Positions 1 through 7,922 of a stretch of 64,000 nt of DNA are shown here, piece by piece. The notes under the pieces were generated by a model. It was not told where the DNA came from and ran no database searches. It worked only from the letters and a program-made list of their open reading frames with translations. Source of the DNA: Alicycliphilus denitrificans K601. GTDB lineage: Bacteria > Pseudomonadota > Gammaproteobacteria > Burkholderiales > Burkholderiaceae_C. Position 1 is the first letter of the stretch. Each line of letters starts with the position of its first letter. The DNA lies in the NCBI RefSeq assembly GCF_000204645.1, contig NC_015422.1, forward strand, positions 2,373,001-2,437,000. The letters run 5' to 3'. The position numbers and the translations under genes are program-made.

Positions 1-1359
1 CGCGCGGTAGGCGAGGGCGCCGGGCGCGAACGCGAAGCGGCGGTGAAAGCGCGCCGAGAGGTCTGCGTCGGCCCAGGCGTGCACGGCGCGCGCCAGCTGC
101 AGCACGGCGCCGGCCTGGGCGCCGCGCGGGTCGACGATGGCGGGCATGGCTGCGGCGCCGCCGTCGTCCTGCGCGGGTGGTTCCGCCATGCGCTCGGCCT
201 GCAGCGCCCAGCGCTCGCGCACCAGGGCGGCGTGGGCGCGGCCGGCGCGCTGCCAGTCGTTGGACAGGGCCATGATCTGCGCGCCGAACACCTCGGCGTC
301 GGGCTCGTCGGGCGCGAACGGGGGCGTGCGCGGCAATGGCGGGGCGGGCTGGTCGTCCGGCGGTGGCGCCTGCTGCGCGCACGCGTGCTCCGCGTACAGG
401 CGCTGCTCCAGCGTGGTGAACAGGCGCAGCAGGCGCGCCATGTGGTCCACGGCGTCGTTGGGCAGGCTCTGGCGCGCGTCGCTCTGGCGCTGGGCGTAGC
501 TCAGGCGCAGGCCCGGCGGGTGGGACGTGCCCTCGTGCGGCGCGTCGTCATCGACCAGGTCGATCTGGTAGCAGGCATGGGCGTCGTCCTCCGCGTCGCC
601 CGGCGCCTCGCTGCCGTTGCGCCAGCTGAGCTTGAGCGCGCGGCCCCAGCTGCGGCCGCTCTGCTGGCCGGGCTGGCGCGCGCCTATCCACACGTCGCCC
701 TCCCACCAGCCGTTGCGCTCGGGGTTCCACCAGTCGTTGTAGCGGCCGGTGAAGACGGGCAGCAGGGTCAGCGCGCGCACGCGCTCGGGCGTCAGGGCGG
801 CGTGCAGGCGCGCGCGCAGCGGCCGGCCCGCGCGGCGCTGGGCTTCGGCGCGGCGCCAGTAGCCGATGACGCCGCGCCAAGCCTCGGCACAGGCCTGCAG
901 CGCCTCGGGCGGCGCGTCGTGCAGGCCCTGCCAGGGGCCGGGCCCGCCCGTGGCGCCGTAGCCGCGGTACTGGCGCACCAGTCCGTCGGTCACCGTGGGC
1001 GCCGCGGGCTGGCGCAGCAGCGCCCAGGCCTGGGTGAACAGGCTGGCATGGGCGGCGGGGTCGTCGTGCGGCAGCGCGAGCCAGAAGTCCCAGCGCTTCC
1101 AGATGGTGATGAACAGGCCGTTGTGGTAGGTGTCCTGGTCCTCGTCGACATGGCTGCGCGTGAACAGGAAGTCCGTCTGCCCGAACCAGCCCGCGGCCTT
1201 GTGGCGGCTGCTGTCGGGCAGGGCGGCCTTGAGCAACTGGCGCAGGGCGGTGGCGTCCATGGCCTCGCCGGGGCACAGCGTGGCGTCTTCGGGCAGGCCG
1301 TCCTCGCACAGTGCGTCCGTGCCGGGCTCGGCGGAGTCGATGGGCGGTGTGGCTGGCAT
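1..1359 (-). CDS. unrecognised Trp-rich protein, partial (continues past left edge)
   Basis: I do not recognise this protein. The leftward frame opens at an ATG at 1359 (start Met-Pro-Ala-Thr) and runs without a stop to base 1, giving at least 453 residues. The N-terminal third holds aromatic stretches such as FITIWKRWDFWLAL. Around residues 215-235 there is a strikingly Trp-rich segment, YNDWWNPERNGWWEGDVWIG. A Pro-rich linker follows near residue 355, then Ala/Arg-rich helices. No signal peptide or membrane segment is obvious, so it is probably cytoplasmic. It lies 46 nt downstream of truC on the same strand and may be co-transcribed. Long open frames on the opposite strand here are high-GC shadows; the strong aromatic and acidic codon pattern supports this frame. 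Function is unknown. Confidence 0.75.
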   Translation of the reverse strand, partial: MPATPPIDSAEPGTDALCEDGLPEDATLCPGEAMDATALRQLLKAALPDSSRHKAAGWFGQTDFLFTRSHVDEDQDTYHNGLFITIWKRWDFWLALPHDDPAAHASLFTQAWALLRQPAAPTVTDGLVRQYRGYGATGGPGPWQGLHDAPPEALQACAEAWRGVIGYWRRAEAQRRAGRPLRARLHAALTPERVRALTLLPVFTGRYNDWWNPERNGWWEGDVWIGARQPGQQSGRSWGRALKLSWRNGSEAPGDAEDDAHACYQIDLVDDDAPHEGTSHPPGLRLSYAQRQSDARQSLPNDAVDHMARLLRLFTTLEQRLYAEHACAQQAPPPDDQPAPPLPRTPPFAPDEPDAEVFGAQIMALSNDWQRAGRAHAALVRERWALQAERMAEPPAQDDGGAAAMPAIVDPRGAQAGAVLQLARAVHAWADADLSARFHRRFAFAPGALAYRA

Positions 1360-1405
1360 GGCGTGCGGCGGGTTGGCGTGCAGCGCATGGTAGCGCGGCG
1401 CGGCG

Positions 1406-2176
1406 CTATGCGGCCATCCACGGCAGCGCGAGCACGCGCGCCTGCCAGTCGCGCCAGGGGGCGTCGGGCGCGCAGGGCAGGGGCGCCGCGGCGGGTGGCC
1501 AGGGCAGGCCGCTGTCGATCGTGACCATGCGCCCGTCCTGCGGGTGCGGCAGGCGCAGGCGCCAGGCGTGCAGCCACAGCCGCTGCAGGCCCAGGCGTTC
1601 GGCCCACCAGCGGTTGAGCGGGCCCTTGCCGTGCGTGGCGTCGCCCAGGATGGGGTGGGCGGCGTGCTTGAGGTGGCGGCGGATCTGGTGGCGCCGCCCG
1701 GTCGTGGGCTCGGCCAGCACCAGCGATGCGCGCGTGGTGGCGAAGCGCGGGTCGCTGGATTCGGGCAGCTCCAGCCGCGCAAGACGGGTAAGAAGCGTGT
1801 GCGCGGGCTGGGCGGGGGCGTCCTGGGGCGCGTCGTCGGGGCGCAGCGGGTGGTCCACGTCGGCCAGCGGCGGGGCCCAGCCGCGCACCAGCGCCAGGTA
1901 GCGCTTGTGCACCGCGTGGCGCGCGAAGGAGCCGGCCAGGGCGCGCGCGGCCGCGGGGTGCAGGCCCATGACGAGCACGCCGCAGGTGCCCTTGTCGAGC
2001 CGGTGCACGGGGTAGACGTGGCGGCCGATCTGGTCGCGCAGGGCCTGCACCACGAAGCGCGTCTCGCCGGCGTCGAGCCCCGTGCGGTGCACCAGCCAGC
2101 CGGCGGGCTTGTAGAGCGCCACCATGTGCTCGTCCTGCCACAGCAGGTGCAGCGGGGGCGTGGCGTCGGGTGTCAG
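1406..2176 (-). CDS. truC: tRNA pseudouridine(65) synthase TruC
   Basis: RluA-family pseudouridine synthase, predicted to isomerise U65 in tRNA. Visible motifs are the catalytic block HRLDKGTCG (Asp near residue 61), LYKPAGWLVH near the start, and the C-terminal stretch GRRHQIRRHLKHAAHPILGD followed by THGKGPLNRWW, which is typical of TruC rather than RluC/D. The start is uncertain. No ATG, GTG or TTG in this frame lies at the expected position. An in-frame CTG at 2176 overlaps the TGA of the upstream gene (CTGA) and gives 256 residues. The first ATG (2125) would begin only four residues before the conserved KPAG motif. I chose the CTG on family length and on the tight overlap with the upstream gene, but this is inference. 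Confidence 0.88.
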   Translation of the reverse strand: MTPDATPPLHLLWQDEHMVALYKPAGWLVHRTGLDAGETRFVVQALRDQIGRHVYPVHRLDKGTCGVLVMGLHPAAARALAGSFARHAVHKRYLALVRGWAPPLADVDHPLRPDDAPQDAPAQPAHTLLTRLARLELPESSDPRFATTRASLVLAEPTTGRRHQIRRHLKHAAHPILGDATHGKGPLNRWWAERLGLQRLWLHAWRLRLPHPQDGRMVTIDSGLPWPPAAAPLPCAPDAPWRDWQARVLALPWMAA

Positions 2177-2466
2177 GAGTCGCGCCCCGGCGTGAACTGG
2201 ATGGTGCTCAGGCCCGTGTCGGGCGCATCCCGGTTGCGGCGCGGCGTGAGCCAGTACACCTTCAGGCCGTGCAGCCAGGCGCCCAGGTAGACGATGGACA
2301 GGGCAAAAATGCCCCATTGCCCGGCCTTCCACGAGGCGTAGAACCAGAACGGCTGCCCCAGCAGCCCGAAGATGCAGGCCCAGCGGCGCAGGAGTGCGCT
2401 GCGCGTCTGCGACAACCATGCGGCGGTGGCGCCCAGCAGGGCAATGGCGATCTGGTCGAGTCCCAT
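2173..2466 (-). CDS. small inner-membrane protein, unknown function
   Basis: A 97-residue protein starting at ATG 2466 (MGLDQIAIALLG). It has two or three hydrophobic segments: about residues 5-20, a second one around FGLLGQPFWFYASW, and a third around WGIFALSIVYLGAWL. The polar tail ends in TPGRDS. It resembles small membrane proteins of unknown function in Comamonadaceae; I cannot assign a role. Its TGA stop overlaps the proposed CTG start of truC, so the two are probably translated from one leftward message. It is divergent from the DHH phosphoesterase, and the 103-nt gap between them must contain both promoters. Confidence 0.7.
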   Translation of the reverse strand: MGLDQIAIALLGATAAWLSQTRSALLRRWACIFGLLGQPFWFYASWKAGQWGIFALSIVYLGAWLHGLKVYWLTPRRNRDAPDTGLSTIQFTPGRDS

Positions 2467-2569
2467 GGTGCGGTGGCCTGTCGGGTGGTGTGTAGGAAAT
2501 GCGTGCTGGATGTTTGTACAGCATGATAGCAGCCTGCCCGGCTGCCTGCCTGCAGCACAATGCGCCGCC

Positions 2570-3496
2570 ATGATGATGTCTCCGCGCTCCGCCATTTTGC
2601 CGCTGCCCCTGCTGGCCGCGCCCCGTGCCGACGACCCCCGGCCCCTGGTCCTCTACCACGGCCGCTGCGCCGACGGCTTTGCCGCGGCCCTTGCGGCCTG
2701 GCGCTTCTATGGCGGGCAGGTGCAGTGCCTGGGCCTGTCGCACGGCCAGGCGGCCACGGTGGATGACCTGCCGCCGCTGGAGGGCCGCGCCGTCTACGTG
2801 CTGGACTTCTCCTTCGCGCCCGCGCTGCTGGCCGAGATCGACGCGCGCGCCGCCAGGCTGGTGTTGCTGGACCACCACAAGAGCGCGGCCGAGCAGCTCG
2901 CGGGCTTTGCCTGCCGCTGCGGCGCGGTGCATTTCGACATGGCCAAGTCCGGCGCGCGCCTGGCCTGGGAGTTCTTCCACCCCGATGCGCCGCTGCCTGA
3001 CCTGGTGCGCCATGTGGAGGACCGCGACCTGTGGACCTGGCAGTACCCCGAGACGGCGGGCTTCGTGGCCGCGCTCGACATGGAGCCCTTCGACTTCGCG
3101 CGCTGGAGCGCCATCGCCGACTTCTCGCCCGCCGAGACGGCGGCCTTCGTCGCGCGCGGCCAGGCCATGGACGAGAAGTTCCGCCACCTGGCGCAGGACG
3201 TGGCCGGCGGTGCCCGGCCGCTGGCATTCAACGGCGAGGCCGGGCTGATGGTGAACGCTCCGGGCGCCTTCCACAGCCTGGTGGGCGAGCTGCTTTCAAG
3301 GCAGAGCGGCACCTACGCGCTGATGTGGGCCGTGGGCGGCGACGGGCAGGTCAAGGTGGGCCTGCGCTCGCAGCGCGGCTACGACTGCTCGCCGCTGGCC
3401 GTCAGCATGGGCGGCGGCGGGCACGCGCAGGCGTGCGGCTTCCGCATGCCGGCCGAGCGGCTGGCCGAGCTGCTGAGCGGCAGCTTCGATTCATAG
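2570..3496 (+). CDS. DHH/DHHA1-family phosphoesterase
   Basis: Protein of 308 residues with the DHH phosphoesterase fold. The N-terminal domain has LYHGRCADGFAAALAAW (Asp in a metal site), YVLDFSF, and the family hallmark LLDHHKSA near residue 100. The C-terminal DHHA1-type region contains GGGGHAQACGFRM, the usual substrate-phosphate loop. Family members cleave phosphodiester bonds in short oligonucleotides or nucleotides using Mn2+; the exact substrate is not visible here. Three consecutive ATG codons (2570, 2573, 2576) could serve as start; the first is used. The coding sequence ends with a TAG at 3494-3496 that abuts a copy of the dispersed palindromic repeat, which separates it from the convergent MFS gene. 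Confidence 0.85.
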   Translation: MMMSPRSAILPLPLLAAPRADDPRPLVLYHGRCADGFAAALAAWRFYGGQVQCLGLSHGQAATVDDLPPLEGRAVYVLDFSFAPALLAEIDARAARLVLLDHHKSAAEQLAGFACRCGAVHFDMAKSGARLAWEFFHPDAPLPDLVRHVEDRDLWTWQYPETAGFVAALDMEPFDFARWSAIADFSPAETAAFVARGQAMDEKFRHLAQDVAGGARPLAFNGEAGLMVNAPGAFHSLVGELLSRQSGTYALMWAVGGDGQVKVGLRSQRGYDCSPLAVSMGGGGHAQACGFRMPAERLAELLSGSFDS

Positions 3497-3546
3497 CCAA
3501 ATCGGGCTTTGGCGCTTGTCTGGCAAGCGCTGGCAGCTATCAAAGT
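3495..3546 (+). repeat. dispersed palindromic repeat, copy 1 (forward)
   Basis: Full copy of the window-wide repeat in the orientation CCAAATCGGGCT ... GGCAGCTATC. The core GCGCTTG-tctgg-CAAGCGC forms a 7-bp hairpin. It fills the whole gap between two convergent genes (DHH phosphoesterase and MFS exporter), where it could act as a bidirectional terminator or mRNA 3'-end stabiliser. Confidence 0.85.
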
Positions 3547-4782
3547 TCAAGCGGCTTCCTCGAACTTGTCCACGCGCCGCAGCGTGGGAAACAGGCGCGC
3601 CCACAGCCCCACCACGCCCAGCGTGCACAGGCCCCCGAGCACGGCAGCCGGCACCGCGCCCACCCATGCGGCGCTGGTGCCCGCGCGGAATTCGCCGAGC
3701 TCGTTGGACGAACCGATGAACAGCATGTTCACCGCGTTCACGCGCCCGCGCATCTCGTCGGGCGTGGAGAACTGCACCAGCGCGCCGCGGATGTAGACGC
3801 TGACCATGTCCGCCGCGCCCGCCACCATCAGCGCCGCGAACGACAGCGCGAACACCGTGGAGAGCGAGAACACCAGGTTGGCCAGCCCGAACACCGCCAC
3901 GGCGGCGAACATCGTGCGCCCCACGCGGTGGTCGAAGGGCCGCATGCTCAGGTACAGGCCCGCGCCCACCTCGCCGATCGCCATCGCGCTGCGCAGCGCG
4001 CCCAGGCCCTGCGGGCCCACGTGCAGCACCTCCTGCGCGTAGATGGGCAGCAGCGCCACCACGCCGCCGAGCAGCACCGCGAACAGGTCCAGCGAGATGG
4101 TTCCCAGGATGATGGGCCGCGAGCGGATGAAGCGTATGCCCGCCCCGAAGCGCTGGAACATGCTGCCCAGCGCGGGCCCGATGGGCGCCGCGTGGTCCAC
4201 CGCCACGCGCGCCAGCAGCAGCGTGCCCAGCGCGAAGCAGGCCATGCACACCGCGTAGGCCAGCCGCGCGCCGCCCACCGCGTAGAGCACGCCGCCGAGG
4301 AACGGCCCGCCGATGGTCGCCATGCGCATGATCATCCCGTTGGCCGCCACCGCCTGCGCGAGCTGCCCGCGCGGCACGATCTGCGGCAGCAGGCTGGAGA
4401 GCGCCGGCGCCGAGAACGCGCGCGAGCAGCCAAACAGCACCAGCACCGCGTAGATGCCATCGACCCCCGCCGCGCCATGCCCGGCGAGCCACCACAGCAA
4501 CGCGCTGCACACCGTGCCCGCCGCCCAGCTGGCCGCCAGGATGGGCTTGCGGCTGAAGCGGTCGATCAGATCGCCCGCGGGCAGCAGCAGGACCAGCATG
4601 GGCAGGAACTGCGCCAGCCCCACGTAGGCCAGCGCCATGGGCGCGCGCGTCAGGTCGTACACCTGCCAGGCCACCACCACGGCCTGCACCTGCGTGGCGA
4701 ACACCGCCACCAGGCGCGCCGTGAGAAATGCGATGAACCCCGCGTGGCGGTAAACGTTGGAATCGGCGGGGGAATCGGTCAC
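3547..4782 (-). CDS. MFS exporter, EntS/MFS_3-type
   Basis: Protein of 411 residues with about 12 hydrophobic helices and the MFS loop-2/3 signature (AGDLIDRFSRKPIL, near residue 70). The layout and sequence resemble the MFS_3/EntS exporters (transmembrane secretion effector family), which export siderophores or drugs. The substrate cannot be read from sequence, and no siderophore genes are nearby. The start ATG is at 4782. The gene lies 41 nt downstream of the SNase-like gene on the same strand. Its stop codon touches repeat copy 1. Confidence 0.82.
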   Translation of the reverse strand: MTDSPADSNVYRHAGFIAFLTARLVAVFATQVQAVVVAWQVYDLTRAPMALAYVGLAQFLPMLVLLLPAGDLIDRFSRKPILAASWAAGTVCSALLWWLAGHGAAGVDGIYAVLVLFGCSRAFSAPALSSLLPQIVPRGQLAQAVAANGMIMRMATIGGPFLGGVLYAVGGARLAYAVCMACFALGTLLLARVAVDHAAPIGPALGSMFQRFGAGIRFIRSRPIILGTISLDLFAVLLGGVVALLPIYAQEVLHVGPQGLGALRSAMAIGEVGAGLYLSMRPFDHRVGRTMFAAVAVFGLANLVFSLSTVFALSFAALMVAGAADMVSVYIRGALVQFSTPDEMRGRVNAVNMLFIGSSNELGEFRAGTSAAWVGAVPAAVLGGLCTLGVVGLWARLFPTLRRVDKFEEAA

Positions 4783-4823
4783 GGTGCGAGGGGCGCAAAG
4801 CGGGCGATCCTACCCCCGCCGGC

Positions 4824-5249
4824 TCAATCGCGCTGATGGCGGCGCCGGTAGTCCCACGGCGCCATCGGGCGCTTCTGCGACCACAGGCCCGCGCGGCTCT
4901 CGCGTGCGTGCCGTTCCAACTGCTCCAGGTCGCGGTTGCCCGCGCGGTACACCCAGGCCAGCCCCGCGCGCACCTGCGCGGCGGCCACGTCCTGCCCGCT
5001 GCAGCGCACGTGGGCCAGCGTGCGGCCATACGCGTCGTGCCCCAGCGTGTGCAGCCGTGCCTGCTGGCGAAAGCACAGCAGCGCGAGGTTCTGCCGCGCG
5101 CGCTGGCCGAAGGCCTGCCTGCGCTCGGGCGCGTCGATGGCGGCCACGCGCACGCGCATGGGGCGGTGCTCGCCGCAGCGCACGGTAAGCGAATCGCCGT
5201 CGCCGATGGCGATCACGAGGCAGAGCAGGGCGGAGGCGGCGGCGGGCAT
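4824..5249 (-). CDS. secreted thermonuclease (SNase-like) family protein
   Basis: Protein of 141 residues. A short hydrophobic N-terminus (MPAAASALLCLVIA) looks like a signal peptide, so the mature protein should be periplasmic or secreted. The staphylococcal-nuclease domain shows GDGDSLTV (metal-binding Asp), VRVAAIDAPE (the conserved Arg, Asp and Glu of the active site) and YGRTLAHV (second catalytic Arg). It is short but covers the core fold. Family members hydrolyse single-stranded DNA and RNA with Ca2+. It is divergent from rarD and upstream of the MFS exporter. Confidence 0.85.
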   Translation of the reverse strand: MPAAASALLCLVIAIGDGDSLTVRCGEHRPMRVRVAAIDAPERRQAFGQRARQNLALLCFRQQARLHTLGHDAYGRTLAHVRCSGQDVAAAQVRAGLAWVYRAGNRDLEQLERHARESRAGLWSQKRPMAPWDYRRRHQRD

Positions 5250-5347
5250 GGGCGGCGAAAAGGCGCCGCACTATACCGGACACATGCCGGGCCGGTGCGC
5301 GCATTCGCGGACAATCGCGCGTTCGCCGCTTCCATTCGCCTCGCATC

Positions 5348-6223
5348 GTGTTCAAGGGTCTCGCCGCTTCCGTCGCCGCTTCCGTGCTGTTCGGCGCGCT
5401 CTACTACCTGGCGCCGCTGCTGGCGCCGCTGGACGGCGAGCAGATCTTCGGCTGGCGCGTGCTGTGCACGCTGCCGTTCACCACCGTGCTGCTGCTCGCG
5501 CAGGGGCAGTGGCCGCGCGTGCGGCTGCTGGCGCTGCGTGCCTGGCGCGAGCCGCTCCTGGCCCTGGGGCTCGCGGGCAGCGCGGCCATGCTGGGGGTGC
5601 AGCTCTGGCTGTTCCTCTGGGCGCCGTTGCACGGGCGGGCGCTGCCGGTGTCGCTGGGCTACTTCCTGCTGCCGCTGGTGATGGTGCTGGCCGGGCGCGT
5701 GCTGTACCGCGAGCGCCTGTCGCGCCTGCAGTGGCTGGCCACGCTGCTCGCGGCCGCGGGCGTGGCGCACGAGGTGCTGCGCGCCGGCGGCATGTCGTGG
5801 GAGACGTGGCTCGTCGCGCTGGGCTACACCGTGTACTTCGTGGCGCGTCGGCGCATGCGCACCGACCATCTGGGCGGGCACTGGCTGGACATGCTGCTGC
5901 TCGTGCCCGCGGCGCTGTGGTTCGTGCTGCGCGCGCCCTCGTCGCTGCCGCTGGTGGCGGACAACGCGCACCTGTGGGCGCTGGTGCCGGTACTGGGCGT
6001 GGTGAGCGCCGTGGCGCTGGCGTTGTACATGGCGGCCAGCCGCCTGCTGCCGCTGGGGCTGTTCGGCCTCTTGAGCTACGTGGAGCCGGTGCTGCTGGCG
6101 CTGGTGGCGCTGCTGCTGGGCGAGAGCATCGGCGCGGCGCAGTGGCCGACCTACGGGCCCATCTTCGCGGCGGTGGCGGTGCTGGTGGTCGATGGCGCGC
6201 TGCGGCTGCGCCAGCGCGGTTGA
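5348..6223 (+). CDS. rarD: EamA-family transporter RarD
   Basis: Protein of 291 residues with ten predicted membrane helices arranged as two EamA repeats. The N-terminus (ASVLFGALYYLAPLL, then GEQIFGWRVL) matches the RarD/chloramphenicol-sensitive-protein branch of the drug/metabolite transporter superfamily. Substrate is unknown. The start is a GTG at 5348, chosen because the first helix begins almost at once and no in-frame ATG lies nearby. It converges with rluE; the gap holds a repeat copy that reaches into the rluE coding end. Confidence 0.82.
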   Translation: MFKGLAASVAASVLFGALYYLAPLLAPLDGEQIFGWRVLCTLPFTTVLLLAQGQWPRVRLLALRAWREPLLALGLAGSAAMLGVQLWLFLWAPLHGRALPVSLGYFLLPLVMVLAGRVLYRERLSRLQWLATLLAAAGVAHEVLRAGGMSWETWLVALGYTVYFVARRRMRTDHLGGHWLDMLLLVPAALWFVLRAPSSLPLVADNAHLWALVPVLGVVSAVALALYMAASRLLPLGLFGLLSYVEPVLLALVALLLGESIGAAQWPTYGPIFAAVAVLVVDGALRLRQRG

Positions 6224-6225
6224 TC

Positions 6226-6285
6226 GCAAGCCAAATCGGGCTCCAGCGCCCGCCCATCAAGCGCCAGCAGCTATCGTTTCGATAT
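6226..6285 (+). repeat. dispersed palindromic repeat, copy 2 (forward), overlaps rluE 3' end
   Basis: Copy with AGCCAAATCGGGCTCCAGCG, a decayed central hairpin (GCGCccg...tcaaGCGC) and the CAGCAGCTATC end. It lies between convergent rarD and rluE. On the minus strand it encodes the last residues (Ile-Ala-Ala-Gly-Ala) and the TGA of rluE, so it has replaced the original 3' end of that gene. Confidence 0.8.
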
Positions 6286-6823
6286 CATCCCACGCGCCGG
6301 GCGCCAGGCCGTCCAGCGTGTACGGGCCGATGGCCGTGCGCACCAGGCGCAGCGTGGGGTGGCCCACGGCCGCCGTCATGCGGCGCACCTGGCGGTTGCG
6401 GCCCTCGCGGATGACGAGTTCGATCCAGCTGTCGGGGATGTTCCGGCGCACGCGGATCGGCGGGTCGCGCGGACACAGGGCGGGCGGCGGCTCCAGGCGG
6501 TGCACGCGCGCGGGCCGGGTGGGGCCGTCGTTCAGCGTAATGCCGCGCTGCAGCGCGGCCAGGGCCGCGTCGTCGGGAATGCCCTCGACCTGTACCCAAT
6601 AGGTCTTCTCCATCTTGTGGCGCGGGTCGCTGATGCGCGCCTGCAGCGGCCCGCTGTCGGTCAGCAGCAGCAGGCCCTCGCTGTCCGCGTCCAGGCGCCC
6701 GGCCACGTAGACGCCGGGCAGGTCGATGAAGTCCTTGAGCCCGCGCCAGCGCCCCTCGGGCGTGAACTGGCTCAGCACGCCGTAGGGCTTGTTGAAGCGG
6801 ATCAGCCGAGCGCGGGCCTTCAT
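6257..6823 (-). CDS. rluE: 23S rRNA pseudouridine synthase, RluE-type
   Basis: Protein of 188 residues of the RsuA/RluE/RluF family, without the N-terminal S4 domain, which with the length favours RluE (U2457 of 23S rRNA). Motifs are [15 protein letters not shown], the catalytic [14 protein letters not shown] (Asp about residue 44) and [23 protein letters not shown] at 6823 overlaps the TGA of the upstream M23 peptidase gene (ATGA), implying translational coupling. The final residues and stop codon are supplied by repeat copy 2. Confidence 0.92.
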   Translation of the reverse strand: MKARARLIRFNKPYGVLSQFTPEGRWRGLKDFIDLPGVYVAGRLDADSEGLLLLTDSGPLQARISDPRHKMEKTYWVQVEGIPDDAALAALQRGITLNDGPTRPARVHRLEPPPALCPRDPPIRVRRNIPDSWIELVIREGRNRQVRRMTAAVGHPTLRLVRTAIGPYTLDGLAPGAWDDIETIAAGA

Positions 6824-7716
6824 GCGGGCAGGAACAGGGCGGGGTCCACCATCGTGCGGTTGAGCATCACGCCCCAGTGCAGGTGCGGGCCGGTCACGCG
6901 GCCGGTGGCGCCCACCTTGCAGAAGGCGTCGCCCGTGCGCAGCCGGTCGCCCACCTGGCAGTCCACGCGGCTCAGGTGGCAGTACATGGTGAGCAGGCCG
7001 CCGCCATGGTCGAGCCAGACGGTGCCGCCGTTGAAGAAATAGTCGCCCACGTCGATCACCCGGCCCGGCAGCGGCGCCACGATGGGCGTGCCCGTGGCGG
7101 CGGCGATGTCCATGCCGCTGTGCGGGTTGCGCGCCTGGCCGTTGAACACGCGGCGCAGGCCGAAGCTGCTGGAGCGCGGCCCCGGCACGGGCTGGCGCAT
7201 CTGCAGCTCGTCCGGCAGCGGGGTGGAGAAGGTCGCCATGATCTGCTGCTGGTGGGCGCGCTCGCGCTCGTGACGGGCCAGGTCTTCGGGCGCGAGGTCC
7301 ACGGTGCGCGGCGCCACCGTCAGGCGCTGCTCGCGGTATTGCTTGGGCGCCACGCGGTAGGCGATGCGGCGCCCGGGCGCGCCGGCTGCGGCCTGCACCG
7401 TCACGTGGGCCTGGCCCACGGGCGCGGAGAGCGGTATGCCGACCAGGGCCATCCACGCGATGCTGTCGCCCAGCACCAGCACGGGAACGTCGCCCGCGTG
7501 CACCACGGGCCGCTCGGGCGCCGGGCCCAGCTGCAGCCGGGCCACGCCGCCGGGCACCTGCAGCGCCTGGGGCCAGGCATCGGGCGCCGTGGCGGCACGG
7601 GCCAGCACGGCGGGGCCGGGCAGCAGCGCCAGGCCCAGGCCCCGCAGCACGGCGCGGCGTCGCGCGCCGGGCCAGGGCAGGGGATGGAGGGGAGAGTCGT
7701 CACGCAGGGATTTCAC
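6820..7716 (-). CDS. M23-family metallopeptidase, exported
   Basis: Protein of 298 residues. The N-terminus has [20 protein letters not shown] followed by a small-residue site, which looks like a Tat or Sec signal, so the protein acts in the periplasm. The C-terminal half is a LytM/M23 domain with [10 protein letters not shown] (metal-binding His and Asp) and [10 protein letters not shown] (HxH motif), the zinc ligands of peptidoglycan endopeptidases. The middle part ([18 protein letters not shown]) is the N-terminal domain common to proteobacterial M23 proteins. All zinc ligands are present, so it is predicted to be active rather than an EnvC-like activator. It overlaps rluE by 4 nt. Confidence 0.88.
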   Translation of the reverse strand: MKSLRDDSPLHPLPWPGARRRAVLRGLGLALLPGPAVLARAATAPDAWPQALQVPGGVARLQLGPAPERPVVHAGDVPVLVLGDSIAWMALVGIPLSAPVGQAHVTVQAAAGAPGRRIAYRVAPKQYREQRLTVAPRTVDLAPEDLARHERERAHQQQIMATFSTPLPDELQMRQPVPGPRSSSFGLRRVFNGQARNPHSGMDIAAATGTPIVAPLPGRVIDVGDYFFNGGTVWLDHGGGLLTMYCHLSRVDCQVGDRLRTGDAFCKVGATGRVTGPHLHWGVMLNRTMVDPALFLPA

Positions 7717-7823
7717 GGCGGGCAGTGTAGTGGCTGCGCCCCGGTGCCCAATGCGGCGCCATGGTTATGCGCAAAGCGATTGTCCTCATGCACGGCAGGC
7801 GCGGTGGGCCATAATCCGCGCCC

Positions 7824-7855
7824 AATGCCCTGGCCGCCCTGGCGGCCAGGGCATT
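7824..7855. promoter_or_regulatory. perfect 15-bp inverted repeat upstream of aspA
   Basis: AATGCCCTGGCCGCC at 7824-7838 and its exact reverse complement at 7841-7855 are separated by only two bases. It lies 67 nt before the aspA ATG. It is not related to the dispersed repeat. With no T-tract it is not a classic terminator; it could be an operator or a 5'-leader hairpin. A CATAAT hexamer at 7810-7815, just before it, is a possible -10 element, which would put the palindrome at the start of the transcript. Confidence 0.55.
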
Positions 7856-7922
7856 GCCACGTCTGGCGCGGCGCGGGCCGCGCTCCCTCACTTTTTCCAA
7901 CCCATCAGAAAGCAGATCGACC

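Noticed and set aside
43..1524. Long plus-strand open frame over the left end
   Set aside because: Arg/Ala/Gly-rich translation without family motifs; it is antisense to the Trp-rich protein and truC and is typical high-GC shadow sequence.
7786..7815. A full sigma-70 promoter for aspA (TTGTCC ... CATAAT)
   Set aside because: Spacing between the hexamers is 24 nt, too long for a normal promoter; only the -10 candidate is kept as a remark.
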